Positions 1 through 5,044 of a stretch of DNA of 6,618 nt are shown here, in pieces (the first letter of the stretch is position 1; each line of letters opens with the position of its first letter). The stretch spans positions 1 through 6,618 of the forward strand of contig JAUWGD010000093.1 in assembly GCA_030606585.1 (NCBI GenBank), given 5' to 3'. The position numbers and the translations under genes were made by a program. The DNA comes from Dehalococcoidales bacterium. GTDB lineage: Bacteria > Chloroflexota > Dehalococcoidia > Dehalococcoidales > RBG-16-60-22. The notes beneath the pieces are model-generated. The model saw nothing but the letters and a program-made list of their open reading frames with translations, did not search any database and had not been told where the DNA came from.

Positions 1-429
1 AAAGCCGTGTTTTCTCCAAAACGGGTAGCCAACCCGGTTCGCGGAGGCAACGTCCAGTTCAATCATGTCTATATCAGATGACCCGAACCACTCCAGTATT
101 TTCTCCAGCATCAGAGTCCCGGCACCATGGCGGCGGCAGCCCGCCTTTACCGCCATTTCCTCGATGAAGCCAAACTTCTCGCGCTGGAACGCGGGAGAAG
201 ACTTCCTTATTTGCGCGATTGAATGACCGACCACGTTTCCTTTATCCAGGGCTACCAGAACCAGAGTATCTTCAGCCGCCATTAAGCCTTTGATGTGTTC
301 CTCATAGCCAGAACGGACATTATCAACCATGGGGTAGCGCGGGTCCATATCTTCATGGAAGACCGCAAACTCCTCCCAAACATCTACAATCCCGGGGACA
401 TGAGACTCCTGTGCCGTAACAATATCCAT
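1..429 (-). CDS. GNAT-family N-acetyltransferase, C-terminus cut by window edge
   Basis: This minus-strand frame is open for 143 codons from an ATG at 427-429 to the left window edge, so the C-terminus is missing. The protein is a GCN5-related N-acetyltransferase, which would transfer acetyl from acetyl-CoA to an amine; its substrate cannot be read from sequence. What is seen: strand-rich VLVALDKGNVVGHSIAQI at about 57-74, then motif A as IEEMAVKAGCRRHGAGTLML (89-108), whose RRHGAG is the R/QxxGxG pyrophosphate-binding loop. Motif B-like LDVASANRVGYPFWRKHGF (125-143) has the usual Asn and the aromatic-...-GF ending. A typical family member is about 150-170 residues, so little is missing. AGAGGG at 437-442 lies 7 nt before the ATG and supports this start. 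A promoter candidate lies at 463-492. The gene is divergent from the small membrane-protein gene at 659. Family call is firm, substrate unknown. Confidence 0.9.
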   Translation of the reverse strand, partial: MDIVTAQESHVPGIVDVWEEFAVFHEDMDPRYPMVDNVRSGYEEHIKGLMAAEDTLVLVALDKGNVVGHSIAQIRKSSPAFQREKFGFIEEMAVKAGCRRHGAGTLMLEKILEWFGSSDIDMIELDVASANRVGYPFWRKHGF

Positions 430-462
430 AATGCAGCCCTCTCTATAAATACAGGATTTCAA

Positions 463-492
463 ATTTTAACTTATAAGAGGGTAAGAGGACAA
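463..492 (-). promoter_or_regulatory. Candidate sigma70-type promoter of the GNAT gene
   Basis: Reading the minus strand, TTGTCC (487-492, 4 of 6 to the -35 consensus) and TAAAAT (463-468, 5 of 6 to the -10) are 18 bp apart. Transcription would start near 456, giving a leader of about 27 nt that contains the ribosome binding site at 437-442. A tandem 8-bp repeat, TAAGAGG at 474-480 and 482-488 on the plus strand, fills the spacer and touches the -35 box, so it could be an operator. This is prediction from pattern only. Confidence 0.45.
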
Positions 493-582
493 GGGTGCCT
501 AATTTTTCCGGCAATTTGGAATTTCTAAATAATGCCTGATATATGGCAAAGAAGCTGTTTAAGCCTTTTTCTCCGTACTTAC

Positions 583-611
583 TTGACAGTATTATAGCGG
601 GGAGATAATAT
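583..611 (+). promoter_or_regulatory. Candidate promoter of the small membrane-protein gene
   Basis: A perfect -35 hexamer TTGACA (583-588) is followed by two overlapping -10 candidates: GATAAT (604-609, 5 of 6 but only a 15-bp spacer) and TAATAT (606-611, 4 of 6, 17-bp spacer). The start point would be near 616-618, about 40 nt before the ATG at 659. A separate TATAAT lies at 636-641 but has no recognisable -35 box. Upstream, 493-582 is AT-rich and I see nothing else in it. Confidence 0.45.
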
Positions 612-658
612 GGGGCAAAGCTGGTGAAAGCCGCATATAATAGTTCAGGGAGGATGTC

Positions 659-793
659 ATGGTAAACGCAAGATGGCTGTTCTTCGGATTCATCCCCCTT
701 GCCGTGGTATGGATCTGGAACCTGGTTGATTTTATCATGGCAGTCTGCGGAGTATTTAAAGATTCCGAAGGAAAGGTTATAGAAACCTGGTAA
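659..793 (+). CDS. 44-residue membrane protein resembling the C-terminal half of a TM2 domain
   Basis: This short gene encodes 44 residues. A strong ribosome binding site, AGGGAGG at 647-653, lies 5 nt before the ATG and argues that it is translated. Residues 6-31 (WLFFGFIPLAVVWIWNLV and on) form one or two tightly packed hydrophobic segments. The pattern WxxNLVDFIxxxxGVFKDSEGKVI at 20-41 resembles the second half of the TM2 domain, where a W..(L/I)(I/V)D helix leads into a short polar G.F.D..G.. tail. A full TM2 domain has two helices and about 50-60 residues, usually after a zinc ribbon. The first helix and any N-terminal ribbon are absent here, and I find no in-frame remnant upstream. It may be a degenerate TM2 protein or a stand-alone microprotein; its function is unknown. 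It runs toward the convergent cupin gene, with a hairpin between them. Confidence 0.65.
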   Translation: MVNARWLFFGFIPLAVVWIWNLVDFIMAVCGVFKDSEGKVIETW

Positions 794-823
794 CTGGTGT
801 ATTATTAACATCAAAATATAGCT

Positions 824-868
824 CAGGCCGGCTACCCGAAGCTAAAACCACCCCGGATAACCGGCCTG
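824..868. terminator. Imperfect hairpin between convergent genes, likely bidirectional terminator
   Basis: CAGGCCGG (824-831) pairs with CCGGCCTG (861-868). The pairing continues inward through TA and CCG with two mismatches, giving arms of about 15 nt (824-838 and 854-868) around a 15-nt loop. Plus-strand readthrough meets TTAATTTTGT; minus-strand readthrough meets AGCTATATTTTGA. Both tails are T-rich but not clean T-runs. The position, 31 bp after the membrane-protein stop and 27 bp beyond the cupin stop, fits a terminator serving both genes. Confidence 0.6.
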
Positions 869-894
869 TTAATTTTGTAACACTTATATCAGGA

Positions 895-1374
895 CTAGCG
901 GCGCGTCAGGTCCACCATTTCTATCAGGTTGACCTTACCCTTGTCCTCCTCGAAGTAAGGCTCCCGCGTGCCGCCTTCGGCAACGAGCATGATTTCGATT
1001 TGAATGATAGGACTATCGACACGGGTAATCTCCAGCGGACAGTGGGGTAATCCGGGCGGCAGGTAGACCATTGTGGGCCGGGTAAAGACATACTTGTCCT
1101 GTTCCTCTCCCATATAGAGCACCACCTCAGCGCCGAAATCATCGGGGTCGTCCGGGTTTCCACCGTACCAGGCCAGGAACTCATCGAAATTATGGGTATG
1201 ACAGGGGTTATCCGATTTAAACGGCTTTTTAACGAACTGGTGGCCGATAGTCAGCCCGTAACCCAGCTGCTGGTGGCCTATCATCAGACCATCGAAAACG
1301 ACACTGTTATCTTCCTTTACTTTTATCTGAAGATGGGGTGGATGATGAATGTATTTATCGTACTTGCCCGCCAT
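895..1374 (-). CDS. Single-domain cupin protein, putative metal-binding
   Basis: The 159-residue protein has a cupin core. Motif 1 is CHTHNFDEFLAWYGG at 58-72, giving candidate metal ligands H59, H61 and E65. Motif 2 is YLPPGLPHCPLEI at 104-116, giving H111. These four match the usual 3-His-1-Glu set of metal-dependent cupins. GAEVVLYMGEEQDKYVF (81-97) supplies the strands between them. The substrate is not recognisable: cupins include isomerases, dioxygenases and sensors. No signal peptide or DNA-binding domain is present, so a soluble enzyme or binding protein is likely. The start is the ATG at 1372-1374, because AAGGAGG (1380-1386) is 5 nt upstream and the predicted transcription start (about 1416) lies downstream of the in-frame ATG at 1422. 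The gene is single, divergent from the zinc-ribbon gene, and ends near a bidirectional hairpin. Confidence 0.85.
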   Translation of the reverse strand: MAGKYDKYIHHPPHLQIKVKEDNSVVFDGLMIGHQQLGYGLTIGHQFVKKPFKSDNPCHTHNFDEFLAWYGGNPDDPDDFGAEVVLYMGEEQDKYVFTRPTMVYLPPGLPHCPLEITRVDSPIIQIEIMLVAEGGTREPYFEEDKGKVNLIEMVDLTRR

Positions 1375-1422
1375 TCCAGCCTCCTTAATAATGAAATTAT
1401 TGGCGGTGCTGCCAACGGACAA

Positions 1423-1452
1423 ATTCTAGTCCATTCGCATTCGCATTGTCAA
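1423..1452 (-). promoter_or_regulatory. Strong sigma70-type promoter of the cupin gene
   Basis: On the minus strand a perfect TTGACA (1447-1452) and TAGAAT (1423-1428, 5 of 6) are separated by 18 bp. The start point would be near 1416, giving a leader of about 40 nt before the ATG at 1374. The spacer contains a short direct repeat, GCGAAT twice in tandem, which may be chance or an operator. Confidence 0.65.
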
Positions 1453-1484
1453 TGAAAACGAAGTACTTCATGTAAAGTTTAAAA

Positions 1485-1550
1485 TTGTGATGATTTTGTG
1501 ACGTTTAAGCCATATTTTGTGATACGGCTGTGATACTGCTTCCTTACAAT
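1485..1550 (+). promoter_or_regulatory. Helically phased TGTGA direct-repeat array plus -10 box (response-regulator-type promoter)
   Basis: Four TGTGA cores start at 1486, 1497, 1518 and 1529, all in the same direction. The intervals are 11, 21 and 11 bp, so all four face one side of the helix. The last two share eight bases, TGTGATAC. The first three are preceded by T-rich sequence. A -10 box TACAAT (1545-1550, 5 of 6) begins 10 bp after the last CTGTGAT, and there is no good -35 box at the proper distance. Tandem 7-mers on an 11-bp period ending about 10 bp before the -10 box are the layout of Pho-box promoters bound by PhoB/OmpR-family regulators. The regulator is not in the window, so its identity is inference. 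Confidence 0.5.
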
Positions 1551-1578
1551 ACCTACGATTAAAGCGATTGCAACGGTT

Positions 1579-1617
1579 GCAGGAAATGAGCAATGTGCCA
1601 CGATTACATCTTCCTGC
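1579..1617 (+). other. Stem-loop in the leader of the zinc-ribbon gene
   Basis: GCAGGAAATG (1579-1588) pairs with CATCTTCCTGC (1607-1617) through ten base pairs with one bulged C, closing an 18-nt loop. A second small hairpin, GTCGA-TAC-TCGAC at 1646-1658, sits just before the ribosome binding site. The predicted transcript start is near 1557, so both would be in a leader of about 115 nt. I do not recognise a known riboswitch class. There is no T-run after either stem, so attenuation by termination is not supported. Confidence 0.35.
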
Positions 1618-1671
1618 GGATATTAATTAATTACGGGGAGGGAAAGTCGATACTCGACACGGGGAAGAGCC

Positions 1672-1842
1672 ATGTTGAACATAGTTAAGTTCAAGGGGTG
1701 TAAGCGTTGCGGCGGTGACCTGTTCCTGGAGCGCGACTCCGAGGGGGTTTATGTATCCTGTCTACAGTGTGGTGCCATCTACATACGGCGCTTAGTCCCG
1801 CCAATTATAAAACCCAAGCGCAGGAAAATATACGCACGCTAG
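1672..1842 (+). CDS. 56-residue zinc-ribbon protein
   Basis: The protein has two CxxC knuckles, C10-KR-C13 and C30-LQ-C33, separated by 16 residues, the standard spacing of a zinc-ribbon fold binding one zinc. A strongly basic tail follows: residues 39-56 contain RR, KPKRRK and a final R, which suggests nucleic-acid contact. There is no catalytic domain. The ATG at 1672 follows a GGGGAAGAG purine run at 1661-1669, and the frame is closed by a stop at 1624-1626, so no longer start is possible beyond that. It has an unusually elaborate upstream region for so small a gene: a phased repeat array, a -10 box and a structured leader. It converges on the 211-residue gene with only 12 bp between stops. 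A small transcription- or ribosome-associated factor is plausible, but no function is assigned. Confidence 0.75.
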   Translation: MLNIVKFKGCKRCGGDLFLERDSEGVYVSCLQCGAIYIRRLVPPIIKPKRRKIYAR

Positions 1843-1854
1843 GGCATTTCCCGA

Positions 1855-2490
1855 TTATTCCCGGCCAATCTCCTGGCCAGATTTACTCTCACGCTCTCTA
1901 AGCCAGCGCTTGATTTCGTCCAGAGCCGGCGGAGCGATATAAAATACCTGTACATCCGACGGGAATTGCACCTGATGGTTCTCTGTCATAAGCAATATCC
2001 CGATTTCATTATCTTTGAGCGTTTCATCAATTTTACAGGCGATATTTTCGTTTCTCTTTTTGCCGATTTCCATATAAGATTCGTAGACTTTTGATACTAC
2101 TTTGGGGTTCTGCAGGCCTATTAGCAGGCAACGGCTCCAGTCCATGAACTCCGTCAGGATATCGCTATCCTCGGTTGCTTCCATCTGAGCTTTATTCTCC
2201 ACGCAGGCCTGAACGATTTTATGGCTCCGGTCACTTAACTCCTTGACGGTTTCAATCCCTTCATCACCGGCTGCCGCGACCAGCTCGTGGTATATCCTGT
2301 TGACCTCACCGAGCTTCGATACCAGCTCCGCAATCTGCTTTTCCACCTGCTCCCAGTATTTGTTAAACTTCTCAAGGTAATCTTCCGGAAGATCTTTGCT
2401 GCCATAAATTAGTGGTATGAAGTAAAGCTTTCTGCCTTTCTTAAAATCCTCCACCGGGGGTTTTTCTATTTTTCCGAGTTCCTCAGTCAT
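1855..2490 (-). CDS. Conserved protein of unknown function, 211 residues, helical
   Basis: I do not recognise a named family, though the style is like conserved hypothetical proteins of Dehalococcoidia-type genomes. It is soluble and mostly helical. Residues 36-72 (LPEDYLEKFNKYWEQVEK onward) have heptad-like spacing and may form a coiled coil. Residues 106-125 include EFMDWSRCLLIGLQNPK. The C-terminal part, KKRNENIACKIDETLKDNE (144-162) then IGILLMTENHQVQFPSDVQV (163-182), looks like an alpha/beta unit. The arrangement R-N-..-IA..I...L..-GIL-x4-H faintly recalls TraB/GumN-type or eRF1-like domains; that is a guess. The start at 2488-2490 has GGGAG (2499-2503) 8 nt upstream. The gene is the last of a three-gene minus cluster, 38 bp after the second zinc-ribbon gene. 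Confidence 0.8.
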   Translation of the reverse strand: MTEELGKIEKPPVEDFKKGRKLYFIPLIYGSKDLPEDYLEKFNKYWEQVEKQIAELVSKLGEVNRIYHELVAAAGDEGIETVKELSDRSHKIVQACVENKAQMEATEDSDILTEFMDWSRCLLIGLQNPKVVSKVYESYMEIGKKRNENIACKIDETLKDNEIGILLMTENHQVQFPSDVQVFYIAPPALDEIKRWLRERESKSGQEIGRE

Positions 2491-2528
2491 AAAACCGTCT
2501 CCCGAAAATTATACTAACCAGGAAATTA

Positions 2529-2702
2529 CTAACGCATTTCGTCCGCGCAATTCCGGCACACTATCAATACCGGACGGAACCTGGTGACACTTACCATATC
2601 TTTAAGGGGCACCTCTTTCTGACACCGCTGACATTTGAATTTAATTTCCCGCGGTTTCTGCTTCTTCGTCTTGTTCTCTTCCTTTTTCGCTTCCGCTGTC
2701 AT
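2529..2702 (-). CDS. 57-residue zinc-ribbon protein with lysine-rich N-terminus
   Basis: This gene encodes an N-terminal charged tail (residues 1-21, rich in K and E) and a compact zinc ribbon. The knuckles are C24-QR-C27 and C49-RN-C52, with 21 residues between them. No other domain is present. The ATG at 2700-2702 is preceded by AAGGAG (2708-2713) at 5-nt spacing, a strong ribosome binding site. It lies 36 bp after the nucleotidyltransferase stop and 38 bp before the 211-residue gene, all on the minus strand, so co-transcription is likely. It is not a close copy of the zinc-ribbon protein at 1672-1842: knuckle spacing and flanks differ. A nucleic-acid or protein-binding adaptor role is possible but not shown. 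Confidence 0.75.
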   Translation of the reverse strand: MTAEAKKEENKTKKQKPREIKFKCQRCQKEVPLKDMVSVTRFRPVLIVCRNCADEMR

Positions 2703-2738
2703 GGGCACTCCTTTACTGTAAAATCGGTCATACGTATA

Positions 2739-3818
2739 TTACGTCCGGAACAACGGTACTGTCTCTGAAGGGGTAACAATACAATTTACTACATCCTGAT
2801 TATTGTCAATATTTATATCACCGCTGATGATGCACTGCTCGAGTCTCGCACCAGCGCCAACATTCACATTATTCCATAATACGGCGTTTTCGATGCTGGC
2901 GCCGTCTTCCATCTGGCAGCCACTCCCGATTACCACCGGCCCCCTGATATTTACTCCCCGGCCTATCCGGCTCCCGCTATCTATGACTACCGGGGCTGTC
3001 ACCACCGCCGACGGGTGAACAACGGCGTCCCTACTACAATATATACCATTTTGCCTCTGGATAGAAACAAGCGGGCTTTTTATCTTCGATGACAGGAGGT
3101 CGACGTTCAGAGAGAAATATTTCTCCGGGGTTCCCATGTCCAGCCAGTAGCCCCGGTAGGGATAACCGTACACCGGCGCTCCCGTGTCCAGCAGGTGAGG
3201 GTAGAGTCCCTTTTCAAACATGTAATGAGTATTCGATGGTATATGCTCCAGGACTCCCGGCTCAAGAATGTATGTCCCGGCGTTTATCCAGTTGGTCGTG
3301 GCCTCGGCAAGCGGAGGCTTTTCAATGAACCGCTGTACCCTCCCATCACCATCGGTTTCCACCACGCCAAAGGCGCTGGGGTCATCTACCCAGGCTAGCG
3401 ATATAGTTGCTTTGGACTTTTTTTCGCGGTGGAACGCGAGCATATCACCAAGGTCCATATCAGTAAAAATATCGCCGTTAAGGACAAAAAAGGTATTGTC
3501 CAGATAGGCTTCGGCGTTTTTTACGGCCCCGGCCGTACCCAGGGGTTCCTCCTCCAGGTAATAGGTCAGGCGTACGCCGTAGCGGCTGCCGTCTCCCAGA
3601 TACTCCCGGATAACATCCGGCAAATAGCTCAACGTCAGGATGATATCCTCAATGCCATACTGCCGGAGATAAGCAATGAAATGCTCCATGAAAGGTTTGT
3701 TCAGCACCGGCAATACGGACTTGGGCCTGTCATTGGTAAGCGGCTGAAGCCGGGTGCCCGGTCCGCCTGTCAGAATAACCGCGGTTAATCCCTGCAAGCC
3801 TGTAGTTCTCCTCGCCAT
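2739..3818 (-). CDS. Sugar-phosphate nucleotidyltransferase with C-terminal hexapeptide-repeat domain
   Basis: This enzyme joins NTP and a sugar-1-phosphate to make an NDP-sugar for glycan or glycolipid synthesis; mannose-1-phosphate guanylyltransferase and glucose-1-phosphate thymidylyl/uridylyltransferase are the closest types. Seen with the 359-residue start: signature GGPGTRLQPLT at 18-28, RPKSVLP at 31-37, PLGTAGAV at 92-99, metal-binding NGD at 114-116, EKP at 166-168, NAGTYIL at 179-185 and GYWLDMGTPEKY at 223-234. Residues 265-335 are imperfect hexapeptide repeats forming a left-handed beta helix (VVIDSGSRIGRGVNI, VVIGSGCQMEDGASI). Base specificity cannot be decided. The start is uncertain. 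The ATG at 3818 has no clear ribosome binding site. TTG at 3797 has AGGAG 10 nt upstream and would give the compact N-terminus usual in the family. An ATG at 3881 adds 21 unrelated residues. It is first in a three-gene cluster. Confidence 0.88.
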   Translation of the reverse strand: MARRTTGLQGLTAVILTGGPGTRLQPLTNDRPKSVLPVLNKPFMEHFIAYLRQYGIEDIILTLSYLPDVIREYLGDGSRYGVRLTYYLEEEPLGTAGAVKNAEAYLDNTFFVLNGDIFTDMDLGDMLAFHREKKSKATISLAWVDDPSAFGVVETDGDGRVQRFIEKPPLAEATTNWINAGTYILEPGVLEHIPSNTHYMFEKGLYPHLLDTGAPVYGYPYRGYWLDMGTPEKYFSLNVDLLSSKIKSPLVSIQRQNGIYCSRDAVVHPSAVVTAPVVIDSGSRIGRGVNIRGPVVIGSGCQMEDGASIENAVLWNNVNVGAGARLEQCIISGDINIDNNQDVVNCIVTPSETVPLFRT

Positions 3819-3914
3819 TGATAAAATATTAGCTATCCGTAAAAGGAAACAAGCCCGGAATATATTCAGGAAAAATATCATTCATAATCCGCTGCTACGT
3901 TGCCTGTCTCCGCC

Positions 3915-3923
3915 ATTATATCA
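3915..3923 (-). promoter_or_regulatory. Extended -10 promoter of the nucleotidyltransferase operon
   Basis: On the minus strand TGATATAAT is a perfect extended -10 element (TGnTATAAT). It lies in the 47-110 bp gap after the cation-exchanger stop, its TG a few bases past that stop. The start point would be near 3908, giving a leader of about 90 nt to the ATG at 3818. The -35 region (TTCGTC, 3938-3943) is poor, as is usual for extended -10 promoters. It would let the operon be expressed apart from the exchanger gene upstream. Confidence 0.55.
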
Positions 3924-3928
3924 CCAGT

Positions 3929-4915
3929 TCAAGCCATGACGAAACTCAGGTAAACACTCACCAGGAACAATATAATTAAAGTTACATTAAACCAGCTCAA
4001 ACGGAAATACCTCGCCGGTTTAAAACGCAGTCCGGCCAGGAAAAGCAGTGACATCAGGATAACAGCCCCGGCGGTGAAAAGATGGCTCTCCGAGACCTGC
4101 GCCAGAATGGGTTCTTTACTATAAATCAGGTCGATTACCGGAATAATCGTCAGGTTGAACAGGTTACTGCCAATCATGTTAGCCACGGCCATATCGACAG
4201 CGCCGATTCTCATAGCGGCGAAGGAGACCGTTATTTCCGGAAGGGTGGTGGTGAAAGCCAGGAAGAGGCTGCCCACGAAGCTATGCCCCCAGCCGGTTAC
4301 CCGCGAGATTTCTTCACCGATAGTTGCCAGCCAGATACCGGCGCCGATGATAAAAACCGCCGCGATACCGAAATAGAGATAGGTCCGTTTTAGCGATATC
4401 TCCGCCGTGTAGGGGCTTGGTTCTTCCATCGCCAGGTGCTTCTTTTCATAATGGAATATCTGCCGCACCGCGACTATATAGACGATGAGAATGATTGGCG
4501 TGTACCATCCTATCCAGCCGAGGCTTAAAGTGGAATATTGAGAGCTGATAAAGATAAAAACCCCGACAATCACCGCCAGCGCGAGGCTGAACCATCCGGT
4601 CAAACGATGTGCCTGGCTGGCTACTGCCATGATGGAACCACCCCGGTGGAAAATATCAAGCAGGGCCAGATTAAACAGGTTGAAGACATTGGCACCGATG
4701 AGGTCACCAATGGCTAAATCGGGGGCATCTACCAGTGTTACGGCACTGATGCCGGTAAAAAGCTCGGGCAGTGAAGTGATTAACGATATGGCGATAACAC
4801 CCATCCACACCTGCCCGATACCCGTCCTCCGCGCAATGACATCCCCATACTTGGCCACCTTCTGCCCGGCAAAGAAAATAACCAGTACACAGATAACCAG
4901 TTTAAGCCAGACCAA
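3929..4915 (-). CDS. CaCA-superfamily cation (Na+/Ca2+-type) exchanger
   Basis: This 328-residue inner-membrane antiporter has about ten hydrophobic segments and the two inverted alpha repeats of the Ca2+/cation antiporter superfamily. Repeat 1 contains ITSLPE (46-51) and IGANVFNL (73-80). Repeat 2 contains TTTLPE (222-227) and IGSNLFNL (248-255). E51 and E227 match the two ion-binding glutamates of NCX_Mj, and N79 and N254 occupy its Asn81 and Asp240 positions. The usual GTS before LPE is ITS in one repeat and TTT in the other. A charged loop at 156-176 (YEKKHLAMEEPSPYT...) divides the halves. The length is normal. The start is TTG at 4913-4915, chosen because AGAGGT (4921-4926) lies 5 nt upstream; a nearby ATG is out of frame. 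The gene is divergent from the permease at 5045. Transported ions are inferred, not shown. Confidence 0.88.
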   Translation of the reverse strand: MVWLKLVICVLVIFFAGQKVAKYGDVIARRTGIGQVWMGVIAISLITSLPELFTGISAVTLVDAPDLAIGDLIGANVFNLFNLALLDIFHRGGSIMAVASQAHRLTGWFSLALAVIVGVFIFISSQYSTLSLGWIGWYTPIILIVYIVAVRQIFHYEKKHLAMEEPSPYTAEISLKRTYLYFGIAAVFIIGAGIWLATIGEEISRVTGWGHSFVGSLFLAFTTTLPEITVSFAAMRIGAVDMAVANMIGSNLFNLTIIPVIDLIYSKEPILAQVSESHLFTAGAVILMSLLFLAGLRFKPARYFRLSWFNVTLIILFLVSVYLSFVMA

Positions 4916-4945
4916 GATATACCTCTATCATTTCTGCCTAAGCTA

Positions 4946-4974
4946 CTTTAATCGGCATGAGGCTAAAAAGTCAA
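4946..4974 (-). promoter_or_regulatory. Candidate promoter of the cation-exchanger gene
   Basis: On the minus strand TTGACT (4969-4974, 5 of 6) is 17 bp from TTAAAG (4946-4951), a weak -10 match; shifting one base gives TAAAGT. The start point would be near 4939, 24 nt before the TTG start. It lies back to back with the plus-strand promoter candidate at 4977-5006. Confidence 0.4.
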
Positions 4975-4976
4975 TA

Positions 4977-5006
4977 TTGCCAGTAACGAACGATAAATGT
5001 TAAAAT
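4977..5006 (+). promoter_or_regulatory. Candidate promoter of the ArsB/NhaD-type permease gene
   Basis: TTGCCA (4977-4982) and TAAAAT (5001-5006, 5 of 6) are 18 bp apart. The start point would be near 5013, about 32 nt before the ATG at 5045. Only 2 bp separate its -35 box from the -35 box of the divergent exchanger promoter, so one regulator could affect both. The same TTGCCA with an 18-bp spacer occurs before the tRNA gene. Confidence 0.5.
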
Positions 5007-5044
5007 AAGTTGTTTCATTCAGTTCCTAGATTTCGTTCAATTCA

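Noticed and set aside
610..627. Five-codon frame MGQSW after GGGGAG at 599-604, a possible leader peptide
   Set aside because: The predicted transcript start (about 616-618) lies inside it, and so short a frame occurs easily by chance.
443..814. 123-codon minus-strand open frame
   Set aside because: It is antisense to the small membrane-protein gene and spans an AT-rich intergenic stretch and two promoter candidates. It has no recognisable domain, while the plus-strand frame has a strong ribosome binding site and a domain-like pattern.
1486..1533. CRP/FNR-type operator suggested by TGTGA
   Set aside because: Those sites need an inverted TCACA partner about 6 bp away. All four copies here are direct repeats with no inverted partner.
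1586..1630. 14-codon frame in the leader of the zinc-ribbon gene
   Set aside because: Its only purine run, AGGA, is 1 nt from the ATG, too close for ribosome binding, and the ATG lies in the predicted stem.
3429..3788. Plus-strand frames opposite the nucleotidyltransferase and the exchanger (also 4082-4393 and 4629-5003)
   Set aside because: They lie inside well-supported genes on the other strand and show no domain or start signal.
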